A stretch of 6,718 bases of DNA, taken from NCBI GenBank assembly GCA_003132645.1, contig PKYM01000064.1:5874-12591 (forward strand), written 5' to 3'. A program made the translations under genes and the position numbers. Below the pieces are notes generated by a model. That model saw nothing but the letters and a program-made list of their open reading frames with translations. It made no database searches and was not told where the DNA came from. Of this stretch, positions 5,670 to 6,718 are shown piece after piece. The stretch comes from Actinomycetota bacterium (GTDB lineage: Bacteria; Actinomycetota; Thermoleophilia; UBA2241). Position 1 is the first letter of the stretch. Each line of letters starts with the position of its first letter.

Positions 5670-6718
5670 ATGACCGACGAGTTTGCCGCAAACGCCCACG
5701 AAGCCATCCTCTACGAGCGCCGTGGCGACGGCCTCGTGCAGTGTCACGTCTGTCCCCGGACGTGCGTCATCGGGCCGGGCAAGCACGGCACCTGCCGGGC
5801 GCGCGAAAACCGCGGCGGCACGCTCTACAGCCTCATCTACGATCGCGTCTGCAGCGTGGCTGCCGACCCGATCGAGAAGAAGCCCCTCTTTCACTTCTTT
5901 CCCGGCAGCACGGTGCTGTCGCTCGGCACGCTCGGCTGCAACTTCACCTGCGCCCACTGCCAGAACTGGCAGATCGCTCACGCCGACGTCGCCGCCGGGC
6001 TTTCCGACCTGCGCTCCCTGCCGGTCGAGAAGCTGCCGTTGCTGGCGGCCAACAACCAGTGCGCCGGCGTGGCCTGGACCTATAACGAGCCCACCATCTG
6101 GATCGAATACGTGATCGACGGCGCGCGAGTCGCCCACGAGCACGGCCTCTACACGGTGATGGTGACCAACGGCTTCATCACGACCGAGGGGCTCGACGCG
6201 GTCGCGCCGCATATCGACGCCTACCGGGTCGACGTCAAAGGCTTCGACGACGAGCTTTACAAGCGGCTCTGCCGGGTGCCCGACCACAAGCCCGTGCTGG
6301 CGGCGGCCGAGCGCGCCCTGCACGAGCACGGCTGTCACGTGGAGATCGTCACCAACGTCATCCCCACGTTGAACGACGACGAGTCTACGCTGCGCGGCAT
6401 CGCCGCCTGGATCGCCGGGCGCCTCGGCCCCCGGACACCCTGGCATGTGACGCGGTTTCACCCCGAGCTCGACCTCTCGCACCTGCAGGCGACGCCGATC
6501 CGCACGCTCGAGCGGGCCGTCGCTATCGGGCACGAGGAGGGGCTCGAGTTCGTCTACGTCGGCAACGTGCCGGGCCACGAGGGCGAGAACACCGTCTGCC
6601 CCCACTGCCACAGGCTCGTCGTGCGGCGCAGCGGCCCTGCCATCGAAGACCTCGCGCTGCGTCGCGGTCACTGCGACATGTGCGGCGAAGATTTGAACGT
6701 CCGCGAAACGGTGAAACT
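5670..6718 (+). CDS. amrS: AmmeMemoRadiSam system radical SAM enzyme (3' end cut by window edge)
   Basis: 349 residues of a radical SAM enzyme are visible. It belongs to the family found with AMMECR1-like and MEMO1-like partners; the reaction is not established to my knowledge. The N-terminus has the Cys-rich segment CHVCPRTCVIGPGKHGTC (Cys25, 28, 32, 42), then ENRGGTLYSLIY and DPIEKKPLFHFFPGS, all hallmarks of this family. The radical SAM cluster is LGCNFTCAHCQNW (Cys90, Cys94, Cys97), followed by WTYNEPTIW, VTNGFI, YRVDVKGF, WHVTRFHP and YVGNV. A C-terminal four-cysteine zinc-ribbon-like module (Cys310, 313, 335, 338) is also usual. Given family length, probably only a few residues are missing. 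It follows the phosphatase by 23 bases and is probably co-transcribed. AmrA and AmrB partners are not in the window. Confidence 0.93.
   Translation, partial: MTDEFAANAHEAILYERRGDGLVQCHVCPRTCVIGPGKHGTCRARENRGGTLYSLIYDRVCSVAADPIEKKPLFHFFPGSTVLSLGTLGCNFTCAHCQNWQIAHADVAAGLSDLRSLPVEKLPLLAANNQCAGVAWTYNEPTIWIEYVIDGARVAHEHGLYTVMVTNGFITTEGLDAVAPHIDAYRVDVKGFDDELYKRLCRVPDHKPVLAAAERALHEHGCHVEIVTNVIPTLNDDESTLRGIAAWIAGRLGPRTPWHVTRFHPELDLSHLQATPIRTLERAVAIGHEEGLEFVYVGNVPGHEGENTVCPHCHRLVVRRSGPAIEDLALRRGHCDMCGEDLNVRETVK

Noticed and set aside
5649..6671. 340-codon minus-strand frame opposite amrS
   Set aside because: The plus strand carries family motifs along its whole length. The antisense product has no recognisable motif and biased composition.
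6594..6690. C-terminal four-cysteine module of AmrS as a possible fusion
   Set aside because: A terminal CXXC...CXXC segment is, from memory, usual in this family, so it is not a novel fusion.

Overview
This is a GC-rich bacterial window with dense, SD-led genes arranged as two divergent transcription units. The families present suggest a high-GC actinobacterium, possibly of a deep lineage such as Thermoleophilia: an OmpR-type regulator, a Cache/HAMP/PAS histidine kinase and a membrane-anchored HtrA protease in the same order as mycobacterial mprA-mprB-pepD, plus an AmmeMemoRadiSam radical SAM enzyme. The taxon is an inference from gene content, not a proven assignment.

Leftward unit (4540 down to 1 and beyond). 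It starts with a small radical SAM protein resembling the TatD-associated family (4540-3887). Four bases later comes an OmpR/PhoB-family response regulator (3882-3163), then a membrane histidine kinase with an extracytoplasmic sensor (3136-1289). After a 90-base spacer comes a membrane-anchored trypsin-like protease with a C-terminal PDZ domain (1198 leftward, cut by the window edge). The tight spacing of the first three genes suggests one transcript that puts an uncharacterised radical SAM enzyme at the head of an envelope-stress signalling operon. The kinase probably senses an extracytoplasmic signal and phosphorylates the regulator. The protease is the likely output, acting on misfolded proteins outside the membrane.

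Divergent control region (4541-4707). It holds a good leftward -10 (TATACT), a tandem 7-bp repeat just upstream of it, and a rightward -10-like TAGAAT. The latter lies only a few bases before a 12-codon ORF whose stop overlaps the GTG start of the next gene.

Rightward unit (4708 to the right edge). An inositol-monophosphatase-superfamily phosphatase (4708-5646) is followed 23 bases later by the radical SAM component of the AmmeMemoRadiSam system (5670 onward, missing at most its last few residues). The partner AMMECR1-like and MEMO1-like genes are not in the window. No RNA genes, insertion sequences, CRISPR arrays or terminators were seen. Both units run off the window, so terminators are not expected inside it.
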